Under the pieces are notes generated by a model, which had not been told where the DNA came from, did no database searches, and saw nothing but the letters and a program-made list of their open reading frames with translations. 64,000 nucleotides of DNA from positions 1,487,501-1,551,500 of the forward strand of contig NC_015703.1 in NCBI RefSeq assembly GCF_000218895.1. The letters are read 5' to 3'. The stretch's first letter is position 1. Each line of letters starts with the position of its first letter. This document shows positions 52,597 to 60,033 of the stretch, in pieces. The stretch is from Runella slithyformis DSM 19594. Lineage in GTDB: Bacteria; Bacteroidota; Bacteroidia; Cytophagales; Spirosomataceae. The translations under genes were made by a program, and so were the position numbers.

Positions 52597-53574
52597 TTAA
52601 TGGTTGATGTTATATTTTTGATAAACGGCTTCCAGCGAAATTGGTTGCAGTAACTGCTCAATTTGTGCGCGATTGCGTTCCTGCCAAGGCGGCAATTTGA
52701 GCGCTTCTCCTAATTTTGCTTTTTCTTCGTCCAACAAAAAACCCGGAGGCGTGGTGGCTACTTCAAACAGCACTCCGCCCGGCTCGCGGAAGTAAATGGA
52801 ATGAAAATACTGACGGTCAAGCACGTGTGTCGGCATAAATCCGGCCGAAAGGACGGCTTCCCGTACTTCCAACTGCGAACTGTCGGTGGGCGTATCAAAC
52901 GCTACGTGGTGAACGGTACCGGCACCGTTCATGCCCCAACGGTTGTTGCTGTCCCAAACGATGTCCACAAATTGTCCTTCGGCAGCACCTCTGGGAGCGT
53001 AGCGGCGACGGGCACCGGCTTCGGCCACAAATTCATAATTGAGTGAATTGGCCAGCAGCGCTTCGGTGCGTTCGTAGCTTGTTTCCCAAATTTCAACGTT
53101 CCAAAATCCACGAATGGAGTATTCCAACGGAATATGACCGTAAGTAAAACCCGGGCGCGCGTCTGCGCTGTTGGCAACCAGTTCCAATCCTAAACCATCG
53201 GGATCTTCAAAGTAAATGAATACTTCGTTGAAACGCTGTTGAGGACTTTTATACAAAATACCGTATTGGTCAAAGCGTTTGGTCCAAAAATCAATGGCTT
53301 CCATCGGAATGGAGAAAGACGTGGTTGCGGCCTGTCCTTTTCCATGACGCCCTTTTTGACTTCCTTTTCCAAAGGGGAAGAAGGTCAGAATGCTGCCGGC
53401 GTTGCCGGTTTCGTCCCCGTAATAGAGGTGATACACATCGGGTGCGTCAAAATTGACCGTTTTTTTGACCAATCTCAAGCCCAATAAACCTACGTAAAAA
53501 TCCACGTTTTGCTGAGGGTCAGCGGCGATGGCCGTGACGTGGTGAATGCCGTTAATTAAATTGTTCGTTTCCAT
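52597..53574 (-). CDS. Ring-cleaving (glyoxalase/VOC-type) dioxygenase, MhqO/MhqA-like
   Basis: The 325-residue protein has two VOC repeats. Metal ligands are suggested by GIHHVTAIA near the start, GTVHHVAFDT and GVLFEVATTPPGF, matching the ring-cleaving hydroquinone-type dioxygenases. It probably opens catechol- or hydroquinone-like rings. Start 53574 is preferred because the protein then begins METNNLINGIHHVT; the promoter at 53644-53674 lies in the right place. Confidence 0.9.
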   Translation of the reverse strand: METNNLINGIHHVTAIAADPQQNVDFYVGLLGLRLVKKTVNFDAPDVYHLYYGDETGNAGSILTFFPFGKGSQKGRHGKGQAATTSFSIPMEAIDFWTKRFDQYGILYKSPQQRFNEVFIYFEDPDGLGLELVANSADARPGFTYGHIPLEYSIRGFWNVEIWETSYERTEALLANSLNYEFVAEAGARRRYAPRGAAEGQFVDIVWDSNNRWGMNGAGTVHHVAFDTPTDSSQLEVREAVLSAGFMPTHVLDRQYFHSIYFREPGGVLFEVATTPPGFLLDEEKAKLGEALKLPPWQERNRAQIEQLLQPISLEAVYQKYNINH

Positions 53575-53643
53575 TGTTTTACGATTTATTGCTGAATAGC
53601 GGTTGTTCTTTTGGTTTGTCAACTTTTCTGTTTATTGACCCTG

Positions 53644-53674
53644 CAAAGGTCATGCAATCCAATGGGTTGAACAA
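53644..53674 (-). promoter_or_regulatory. Candidate promoter of the 53574 dioxygenase gene
   Basis: On the minus strand, TTG (53672-53674) is followed by a 20-base spacer and GACCTTTG (53644-53651), one mismatch from TAnnTTTG. It lies about 70 bases ahead of the start. Confidence 0.4.
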
Positions 53675-53718
53675 TGGTAAAAGCAAGGAATACGTTGTCA
53701 AAATCATGGAATACAACT

Positions 53719-53895
53719 CGCAGTCGCTCGCGTCTCGCGACGGCCCATGCCGTGACCGTTATTATCAGGCCTGCGGCCTATAAATATATAAGGGCCTGAG
53801 GCCTGATAATAGTCGTCACTCGGCAGAGCCAAGCGACTGCGGGGAGGCCTGAGGCCTTCTGATAGTCGTCACTTGCGGGACGCAAGCGACTGCGG
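53719..53895. repeat. REP-like (BIME-type) repeat cluster
   Basis: Three related units occur: one inverted (53719-53779) and two direct (53792-53843 and 53844-53895). The inverted pair shares attatcaggcc (53761-53771) with ggcctgataat (53800-53810). Each unit contains a bulged hairpin; the best is gtcg-(tca)-cttgcg-gga-cgcaag-cgac at 53865-53890. The bulged stem with a 5' GTCG foot resembles REP elements mobilised by RAYT transposases; no RAYT gene is in this window. Confidence 0.6.
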
Positions 53896-53975
53896 TGTGA
53901 TGAGGTTTCAAAACCGAAATCATTCGTTTTGTTAATAATCTCTCGGAACTATTGTTTTTCAAATTACCATCATTT

Positions 53976-54003
53976 TAATTTACGTAATTAATTACGTAAA
54001 TTA
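53976..54003. promoter_or_regulatory. 28-bp perfect palindrome, likely MarR operator
   Basis: A perfect palindrome with core acgtaattaattacgt spans 53976-54003, ending 8 bases before the ATG of the MarR-GNAT gene. MarR-family repressors bind such AT-rich dyads overlapping their promoters. I do not find the same word ahead of the dioxygenase genes in this window. Confidence 0.75.
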
Positions 54004-54011
54004 TTTATTTC

Positions 54012-54965
54012 ATGGAATTGTATCGAACATTAGGCTACGTTGCCTTGGGAAGTTATATGCGTCGGCTTGGCGAAATCAGCCAACAGGCCTCTGCGCAGAT
54101 CTATCAAATGTACGGGATGGATTTTGAGGTAAAGTGGTTTCCGGTATTTTTGGCCATTGCCCAAAAAGAAGCCGAAACCGTTTCCAAAATTGCCGAATAC
54201 ATCGGGCAATCGCACGTAGGGGTTAGCCTAATGGTGAAAGAAATGGTCAAGGAAGGTTTTCTGGAAACGCAGAAAGGCTTGGTCGACAAACGGGAAACCA
54301 ACGTTCGCCTGACCGAAAAAGGCGGGCAGATGCATGCACGCATGAAGGAGCTTTTGGAGGACCTGGAAGACACCATGAACGAGGTAAAAAACGAATGCGA
54401 AACCGACGTGTTGCGGTCGCTGATGGAGTACGAGCAGGTAATCCTGCGCAAAAGCCTGCCCGAACGCATCAAAAGCCGACTGAAAATTCGGGAGCGAAAT
54501 AAAGTAAATATCTTTCCGCTTGACCCTCAAAACGCCGCACATCGCGAAAGTTTCAAACGCATCAATTACGAATGGATCGAACGTTATTTTAAGGTCGAAC
54601 CGCTCGACATGGAATCACTGGAAAACCCTGATACATTTTACCTGAACAAAGGCGGCATCGTACTGTTGGCTGAATATCAGGGCGCTATCGTAGGAACTTC
54701 GGCGCTCAAGCCCATGACCGAAGACAGCATGGAATTGTCTAAAATGGGCGTCGACAACAGCGCCAAAGGCTTGGGAATCGGTGAGTTACTGGGGCAATCC
54801 ATCGTGGACGAAGCCCGAAAAATGGGATTGAAACGCTTGTATTTGGAAACCAATTCGCGTTTACTTCCTGCCTTGAACCTTTACCAAAAGCTGGGTTTTA
54901 AGACCGTAAAGGATTTCAGCTCGCCGTATTCGCGTGCCGATGTGGCCATGGAGCTGTTTCTGTAA
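54012..54965 (+). CDS. MarR-GNAT fusion transcriptional regulator
   Basis: The 317-residue protein is a fusion: a MarR-type winged helix (about 1-150, with SQQASAQIYQMYGMDFEVKW and LMVKEMVKEGFLETQKG), then a GNAT acetyltransferase (about 160-317, with the acetyl-CoA loop NSAKGLGIGELLGQ and the end ALNLYQKLGFK). Such fusions occur in many bacteria, and the acetyltransferase target is unknown. The palindrome just upstream suggests autorepression. It sits between two ring-cleaving dioxygenase genes and probably controls them or the cluster. Confidence 0.9.
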   Translation: MELYRTLGYVALGSYMRRLGEISQQASAQIYQMYGMDFEVKWFPVFLAIAQKEAETVSKIAEYIGQSHVGVSLMVKEMVKEGFLETQKGLVDKRETNVRLTEKGGQMHARMKELLEDLEDTMNEVKNECETDVLRSLMEYEQVILRKSLPERIKSRLKIRERNKVNIFPLDPQNAAHRESFKRINYEWIERYFKVEPLDMESLENPDTFYLNKGGIVLLAEYQGAIVGTSALKPMTEDSMELSKMGVDNSAKGLGIGELLGQSIVDEARKMGLKRLYLETNSRLLPALNLYQKLGFKTVKDFSSPYSRADVAMELFL

Positions 54966-55005
54966 ATCCCATACGTTCTCCCTTTTCCGTCCATCCGTTC
55001 TCCGT

Positions 55006-55962
55006 TTATAAGTGAATCTCCGGCAATCTTGCCTCAATAACGGCTCGGTTGTATTCTTTATCGTCGGGCAACATCAGGTGCGTGCCTAATTCTGCCACCG
55101 ATTCGTCTACATCAAACCCGGGGCCTTCGGTAGCCACTTCAAACAGTTGGCCCGAAGGCAATCGGAAATAAATGGAGCGAAAATACTTACGGTCTTTGAC
55201 CTCGGTCACCTGCATGCCCAATTCTTCCGCCAAACGATGGCGCAGGGCCAATTGAGCTTCTTCATTTTCGATTTTCCACGCTACATGATGCACCGTGCCG
55301 AGGCCGTTTTTTCCGCGCGGCACAGTGGGTTCTGCCAATAATAACTCCAGACAACTGCCTGCTCCGCCTTCATGTACATTCAGGCGAATTCGGTTTTCTT
55401 CCCGCGCCACTTCCTCCATGTTCATTTCGGCGGTCAAAAATTGCCGCAACACGTCCCAATCGTGTGTCGCTACCCACAACGTGACGTGATGAATGCCGCG
55501 AATGCCAACGGCAGTGTCTATTTCGTGGGTTTCGAACGGAATTCGGGGGTCACTATCGTCGGCAATCAATTCCAATTGAAGTCCCGAAGGGTCCCGAAAC
55601 CACAGCCCATGCTGCTCAAAACGTTTAAATGGTACCACTGAGATGCCTGCATCGGTCAGGCGACGCTGCCAAAAATCCAATGAGGAGCCCAACACCGAAA
55701 AAGCGGTGGAAATAATCATTCCCGAACCTTCTTCGCCCTGTCGTACGCCGTGACCTTTGTACGGAAAGGTGGTAAAAACGGTCCCGGGCGTGCCCACTTG
55801 GTCGGCATAATAGAAGTGGTACACAAAGTTATTGTCAAAATTGACCGTCTTTTTGACCAGACGAAGCCCTAACAGTTGGGTATAGAAATCATAATCTTCC
55901 TGCGCATCATTGACAGTTGCCGTGACGTGGTGCAGGCCTTTAAGGAGACGATTGGTTTGCAT
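55006..55962 (-). CDS. Second ring-cleaving (VOC-type) dioxygenase
   Basis: The 318-residue protein is a paralogue of the 53574 gene product with the same two VOC repeats and metal-binding pattern: GLHHVTATVND, IHHVTLWVATHD-type strands, GTVHHVAWKI and GQLFEVATEGPGFDV. The sequence differs enough to be an old duplication. It converges on the MarR-GNAT gene with 40 bases between the stops. Its leader contains 21-bp tandem repeats (55973-56042). Confidence 0.9.
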   Translation of the reverse strand: MQTNRLLKGLHHVTATVNDAQEDYDFYTQLLGLRLVKKTVNFDNNFVYHFYYADQVGTPGTVFTTFPYKGHGVRQGEEGSGMIISTAFSVLGSSLDFWQRRLTDAGISVVPFKRFEQHGLWFRDPSGLQLELIADDSDPRIPFETHEIDTAVGIRGIHHVTLWVATHDWDVLRQFLTAEMNMEEVAREENRIRLNVHEGGAGSCLELLLAEPTVPRGKNGLGTVHHVAWKIENEEAQLALRHRLAEELGMQVTEVKDRKYFRSIYFRLPSGQLFEVATEGPGFDVDESVAELGTHLMLPDDKEYNRAVIEARLPEIHL

Positions 55963-55972
55963 AGCTTTAGCG

Positions 55973-56042
55973 GAGTGACGAATTACGAATTTAGAATGAC
56001 GAGTGACGAATTTAGAATGACGAGTGACGAATTTAGAATGAC
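55973..56042. repeat. Tandem 21-bp repeats in the leader of the second dioxygenase gene
   Basis: A first, slightly longer copy (55973-56000) is followed by two exact copies of gagtgacgaatttagaatgac (56001-56021 and 56022-56042). No protein is encoded; the repeat lies between the AraC stop and the dioxygenase start. It may be a regulatory or a neutral expansion. Confidence 0.7.
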
Positions 56043-56076
56043 GAGTAAAAAATACAAATACCTCATTATAAGGGTT

Positions 56077-56949
56077 TTACAATTCATTTTTTTCACGAAA
56101 TTCAGTGAATGCGATGCCTTCGCATTTTTTGAAAAATTTACTGAATTGCGCTACGTCTTCGTAGCCCAGTTGATAGGCTATTTCTTTGGCATTCAACTCC
56201 GAATACCGCGCCAGACGTTTGGCCTCCAGTATCAACCGATGTTGAATAAACTCCTTTGCCGACGTTCCGGTTTCGTTTTTGATGACTTCGTTCAAATGAT
56301 TGGCCGTCAGGTGCTGATGCTCAGCGTATTCATTGACTTTATGTTGACGCCGAAAAAAACGTTCCACATCGTTTTTAAACTGTTTTACAATTTCCGCCTG
56401 ACGGTTATCCCACGATTTATTCGTACTCTTCCGAGTGGCTTTTAATCGTTTACATTCCAACAAAAACAATTTCAGCCAGGCTCCGATCGCTTCCCATTTT
56501 TGCGTTTTTTCAGACAAAAATTCATTGGCAATTCCCTGAATATAAGGCAGTAATTGATTCATTTCCTGGGAAGAAAGCTCCAACGGCCGCGCTTCATCAC
56601 AGTTGAAAAACAAATCCATGTCGTACAACTGTGCAGGGGCGATGCTGTAATCCTGTAAAAAATCGGGACGAAACAGAATCACGTGACCACGCGGCACGGG
56701 TGAGATCAGCGTAATGTGGTGGATTTGTTCGGGAGAAACAAAATAGATGGTATTGGCGCGAAGCGGGTACTCTGTAAAGTCAATTTGATGAATCCCTTCG
56801 GCGCTTTCTACCGCCAATACCGTAAAATAATCGTGACGATGCGGCAGATCGGGCGCTTGCGAACGTCGTTCTTCCACCTCCGCCATCGTACGATACGCAA
56901 ACGGAGTCAGCAGATGTGCCTGTCGAATGGGGTTTTCGGATTTTTGCAT
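56077..56949 (-). CDS. AraC-family regulator
   Basis: The 290-residue regulator has a cupin-like N-terminal ligand domain (LPHRHDYFTVLAVESAEG) and a C-terminal AraC HTH (NEYAEHQHLTANHLNEVIKN, then AKEIAYQLGYEDVAQFSKFFKKCEG). ATG 56949 is chosen because a promoter (56960-56988) lies just upstream and an earlier start would fall inside it. It points toward the second dioxygenase gene and may control it. Confidence 0.88.
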   Translation of the reverse strand: MQKSENPIRQAHLLTPFAYRTMAEVEERRSQAPDLPHRHDYFTVLAVESAEGIHQIDFTEYPLRANTIYFVSPEQIHHITLISPVPRGHVILFRPDFLQDYSIAPAQLYDMDLFFNCDEARPLELSSQEMNQLLPYIQGIANEFLSEKTQKWEAIGAWLKLFLLECKRLKATRKSTNKSWDNRQAEIVKQFKNDVERFFRRQHKVNEYAEHQHLTANHLNEVIKNETGTSAKEFIQHRLILEAKRLARYSELNAKEIAYQLGYEDVAQFSKFFKKCEGIAFTEFREKNEL

Positions 56950-56959
56950 AGCGAGAATA

Positions 56960-56988
56960 CAAAAATACCAAAATTTAACCATCCTCAA
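56960..56988 (-). promoter_or_regulatory. Bacteroidota-type promoter of the AraC regulator gene
   Basis: On the minus strand, TTG (56986-56988), an 18-base spacer and TATTTTTG (56960-56967) match the consensus. The start of transcription would be within a few bases of the ATG at 56949, giving a very short leader. Confidence 0.5.
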
Positions 56989-57003
56989 TTACCTAAAAGT
57001 CCA

Positions 57004-57615
57004 TCACCACGCCCATTTCAGCCCATAACGCTCATAGTTTTTAAAAATCCCGTGCGGACTCACCAACGGAATTTTGGCCACGATCGCGTGCGCCGCAATG
57101 AGTTGGTCGTATGGATCATCATGCACTAATTTACGGGCCTTGCCGTTCCCTTCTGCTTTTTCGGACGTTTTCAGTTCGGCCGTTACCACCGGCAATTCGG
57201 TATACAGCGAATAGGCTTCCAACGGCAGCGGCAACAGCTGAAGTTGCCACTGTTGGAGAATCTGTTCAAAAAACGTGTTCAACGAAATTTCTAACTGATA
57301 ATAACCGCGCTGTACCCAATGTGCCCATTCCAGCACCGTCGCCGAACTGAGGCACCCACCCTCTTCGCATTCGTTGATGAGGCGCAGGGCATTGTGTGAC
57401 AAACGGTTCGGATTGCGTATCAACAGATCCAACGTGGGTGTATCCAGCATCACTTGTTTGGGCAGCTTGCGGTAAGGAAAATCGACGGCAGGCACAGCGG
57501 CACCAAAAGGAGAATAGTCCACAATTTCGTGCGTTTGGAGGATGGCGTTTTTGGGGTGTGATTGCCTGCTTTTTACTTTTTTGGGAGGAGAGGATAATTG
57601 TACTGAATCTTCCAT
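57004..57615 (-). CDS. Orphan PIN-domain protein with N-terminal extension
   Basis: The 203-residue protein has a PIN core from about residue 54: VMLDTPTLD (Asp58), SSATVLEWAHW (Glu96) and HDDPYDQLIAAHA (Asp167 and Asp170). The fourth acidic position, normally TxD, reads SPH. PIN domains of VapC type are Mg-dependent ribonucleases. No antitoxin gene adjoins it; the first 53 residues are basic and not PIN-like, so they could be a fused antitoxin-like or regulatory segment. That is a guess. A promoter-like TATTTTTG lies at 57651-57658 on the minus strand. Confidence 0.7.
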   Translation of the reverse strand: MEDSVQLSSPPKKVKSRQSHPKNAILQTHEIVDYSPFGAAVPAVDFPYRKLPKQVMLDTPTLDLLIRNPNRLSHNALRLINECEEGGCLSSATVLEWAHWVQRGYYQLEISLNTFFEQILQQWQLQLLPLPLEAYSLYTELPVVTAELKTSEKAEGNGKARKLVHDDPYDQLIAAHAIVAKIPLVSPHGIFKNYERYGLKWAW

Positions 57616-57714
57616 TGTTGAGGAGTAATAAGATAAAAAGGTTTTACCCTCAAAAATACAAAATATTTTTACTAATAAGATACATAAATAGAATAAAATC
57701 TAAAATAGACCGGA

Positions 57715-57745
57715 CAACAAAAAAGGGCGATATTTTCGCCCTTTT
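57715..57745 (-). terminator. Rho-independent terminator after ruvB
   Basis: A 10-bp perfect stem, aaaagggcga (57721-57730) with tcgccctttt (57736-57745), is followed on the minus strand by a T run. It separates ruvB from the PIN gene. Confidence 0.85.
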
Positions 57746-57747
57746 GT

Positions 57748-58761
57748 TCACGCTGCTTCTGATAAATAGACAGGAATCTTAAGATGATGATAGGCTTTCT
57801 CGGTAGCCTCACGCCCTCGAAAAGTTCGTTTAATATAACCCTCCTGAATCAAAAACGGCTCGTACATCTCTACAATGGTTTCGGCCTCTTCGCCGCAGGC
57901 CGTGGCAATGGTGGAGATACCCACCGGACCGCCTTTGAATTTTTCAATGATGGTTTTCAAGATGCGGTTATCCATGTCGTCCAGTCCATTGGAATCCACC
58001 TCCAATGCCTTCAGGGCGCGGCGGGCAATGTCCATGGTAATGGTACCGTCGCCGAGGATTTGTGCGAAGTCGCGCGTGCGGCGTAAAAGGTTGTTGGCAA
58101 TGCGCGGAGTTCCGCGACTTCTGCTTGCCAGTTCCATGGCTGCTTCAGGCTCAATGGGTGTTTTCAACAGGCCCGAAGAACGTTGAAGAATTGTACACAA
58201 CAACTCGGCGTCGTAGTACTCCAAACGCGCATTAATGCCGAAACGGGCCCGTAGAGGCGCGGTAAGCAGGCCGGCACGCGTGGTAGCGCCCACGAGCGTA
58301 AAAGGGCTTATCTGAATTTGCAGCGAGCGGGCATTGGGGCCGCTGTCGAGCATGATGTCAATCTTAAAATCCTCCATGGCCGAATACAGGTATTCCTCCA
58401 CGATGGGATTCAGGCGGTGAATTTCGTCAATGAACAGCACATCGTTCGGCTGCAGATTGGTCAGCAGCCCGGCCAGATCGCCGGGTTTATCCAATACCGG
58501 ACCGGTCGTAGTTTTGATGCCGGCGTTCATCTCGTTGGCCAGAATGTGAGAGAGGGTCGTTTTCCCCAACCCGGGAGGCCCGTGAAGCAGGGTATGGTCG
58601 AGGGGTTCGGTCCGTTGACGCGCTGCTTCAACAAACACTTTGAGGTTGTTCAGAACCTTGTCCTGCCCCGTAAAATCGCCGAAACTCAAAGGCCGCAAAG
58701 CACGCTCTACCTCGCGGTCAGTATCCATGGGAGTGTTTTTTCTGACAATGCTTGTATCCAT
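57748..58761 (-). CDS. ruvB: Holliday junction branch migration DNA helicase RuvB
   Basis: The 337-residue AAA+ motor has Walker A LHGPPGLGKTTLSH, Walker B VLFIDEIHRLNP, sensor 1 (TLVGATTRAG) and the C-terminal winged helix with IQEGYIKRTFRGREATEKAY. RuvB hexamers drive branch migration of Holliday junctions with RuvA. The start is set at ATG 58761 rather than TTG 58776. The length is normal. Confidence 0.97.
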   Translation of the reverse strand: MDTSIVRKNTPMDTDREVERALRPLSFGDFTGQDKVLNNLKVFVEAARQRTEPLDHTLLHGPPGLGKTTLSHILANEMNAGIKTTTGPVLDKPGDLAGLLTNLQPNDVLFIDEIHRLNPIVEEYLYSAMEDFKIDIMLDSGPNARSLQIQISPFTLVGATTRAGLLTAPLRARFGINARLEYYDAELLCTILQRSSGLLKTPIEPEAAMELASRSRGTPRIANNLLRRTRDFAQILGDGTITMDIARRALKALEVDSNGLDDMDNRILKTIIEKFKGGPVGISTIATACGEEAETIVEMYEPFLIQEGYIKRTFRGREATEKAYHHLKIPVYLSEAA

Positions 58762-58837
58762 CCTTTTTTTCAACAAAAATAGTAAAAATATAAATACTAA
58801 TTATATCTATAATATTTATTAATTATAAAATATTTAC

Positions 58838-58868
58838 TTGTATTTGATATTTATATATTGTACATTTG
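58838..58868 (+). promoter_or_regulatory. Bacteroidota-type promoter of the 58900 gene
   Basis: TTG (58838-58840), a 20-base spacer and TACATTTG (58861-58868) match the full consensus within a very AT-rich block. The predicted start of transcription is near 58875, 25 bases before ATG 58900. Confidence 0.6.
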
Positions 58869-58899
58869 TTACTCAAAACACTCAATCTTTTTTATCAGT

Positions 58900-59586
58900 A
58901 TGGAATCGACTCATAGCTCCAACATCTCTACTGCTCATGACGCATTAGAGCTTAAATCGTATCAGGAAATCATCATAGATTCGGAAACGGGCGAAGAAGT
59001 AGTGGCCGACAAATATTTATACCTGCCGGGCCGTCCGCGGGAGTATCGTTTCAACGGACAAAACGGTCAGTTCAACCTGTACGGCGAACGTGTATTGATG
59101 GACGAAAGAGGCAAAACGCTCACCTCCTTCACGTTTCAGCCCATTGCCTATCGCTTCTTTGAGGATATTCTGTTTGGACGTACGGAAAAAGAAATGTGGG
59201 CCGAATTATTTTTCATAGATAATCAGCAGTGTGTATCCTCCATCATGTTCAACAACACCTCCGTCAGTGAGCTGTTTCGATTGATGGAACCCCTGCACTA
59301 TGAAAAACTCTCCCTCTGCGATGTGACGCTTACGGCTCGCCCTGAGCGCGTCACCAGCAAGGGCGACCCAACCAAAACCTGGTACATCACCCGCTTTTCG
59401 TACGAAGTAAGTCAATCGGAAAAAGTAAAAGAATACCGCGAATACATTCGGGATCATGCCGTGTATCGTGCCGAAACACTTACCCCCGCAGCAGAGCACA
59501 AAGTAGTTTCCCGCTCCTTTGCCCGCTTGCTCGAATCGGAAGAAATTATGCCTTTGGGCGCGGTAGCGCAATCTCAGGCCGCATAA
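58900..59586 (+). CDS. Unrecognised protein at the start of the accessory region
   Basis: The 228-residue product has no signal peptide or membrane segment and no motif I recognise. It is acidic and alternates short strands and helices (VVADKYLYLPGRPREYRFNG; PIAYRFFEDILFGRTEKEM; SELFRLMEPLHYEKLSL), ending with a flexible tail. ATG 58900 gives the compact start behind a strong promoter. It is followed by 276 bases holding four 23-bp repeats and then the small gene and nuclease. A role in replication or DNA handling of the island is only suggested by context. Confidence 0.65.
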   Translation: MESTHSSNISTAHDALELKSYQEIIIDSETGEEVVADKYLYLPGRPREYRFNGQNGQFNLYGERVLMDERGKTLTSFTFQPIAYRFFEDILFGRTEKEMWAELFFIDNQQCVSSIMFNNTSVSELFRLMEPLHYEKLSLCDVTLTARPERVTSKGDPTKTWYITRFSYEVSQSEKVKEYREYIRDHAVYRAETLTPAAEHKVVSRSFARLLESEEIMPLGAVAQSQAA

Positions 59587-59731
59587 AAACATAGAGTTAG
59601 GGTAGTGAGTCACCTTTTGGGCTTTGCCTGAAAGGTTGACTGTTGAAAAAAACGTCAAGCTTCTTTACCCCGTTTGACCGGCAGTTGCGGCGGTGTGCAG
59701 TGATTCTGCGCACTGCGCAACTGTAAGTAGG

Positions 59732-59821
59732 GGTAGGGTTTACCTCTACCCAACAGTAGGGTTTACCTCTACCCAACAGTAGGGTTTACCTCTACCCAAC
59801 AGTAGGGTTTACCTCTGCCCC
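59732..59821. repeat. Four tandem 23-bp repeats (iteron-like)
   Basis: Units starting at 59732, 59755, 59778 and 59801 share agtagggtttacctctaccc (the fourth ends in gccc). The stretch gtag...ctac within each unit can fold. They lie 42 bases ahead of the small gene at 59863 and have no spacers, so they are not a CRISPR. Iterons of replication origins or regulator-binding arrays have this form. Confidence 0.75.
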
Positions 59822-59862
59822 GATGTCAGATTCATTAGCAACTCTTAACAACTGTTCAACTC

Positions 59863-60033
59863 ATGTCACAACGCGATTTTGCCATGATGAGTATTAAGCG
59901 GGATGTAGCCCGTCACGGCCGTATGACGCCGGAAAGCGTGCGTCTTTTCAAGGAAGCACGTCTGACGCGCCACGAGTTGAAGGAAGCCGCTTTGCGAGGA
60001 TTGGAGATGTTTCAGGAATGGAAAAACCGATGA
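59863..60033 (+). CDS. Small helical protein (56 residues)
   Basis: The 56-residue frame begins with ATG 59863 (MSQRDFAMMSIKRDVARHG) and contains a charged helical sequence (TRHELKEAALRGLEMFQEW). It ends by ATGA overlap with the nuclease gene, a normal coupled arrangement, so I think it is real. It lies behind the 23-bp repeats. Function unknown; a small DNA-binding or anchor role is a guess. Confidence 0.55.
   Translation: MSQRDFAMMSIKRDVARHGRMTPESVRLFKEARLTRHELKEAALRGLEMFQEWKNR

Noticed and set aside
59732-59821. Possible CRISPR array
   Set aside because: The repeats are head-to-tail with no spacers, and no cas genes are present.
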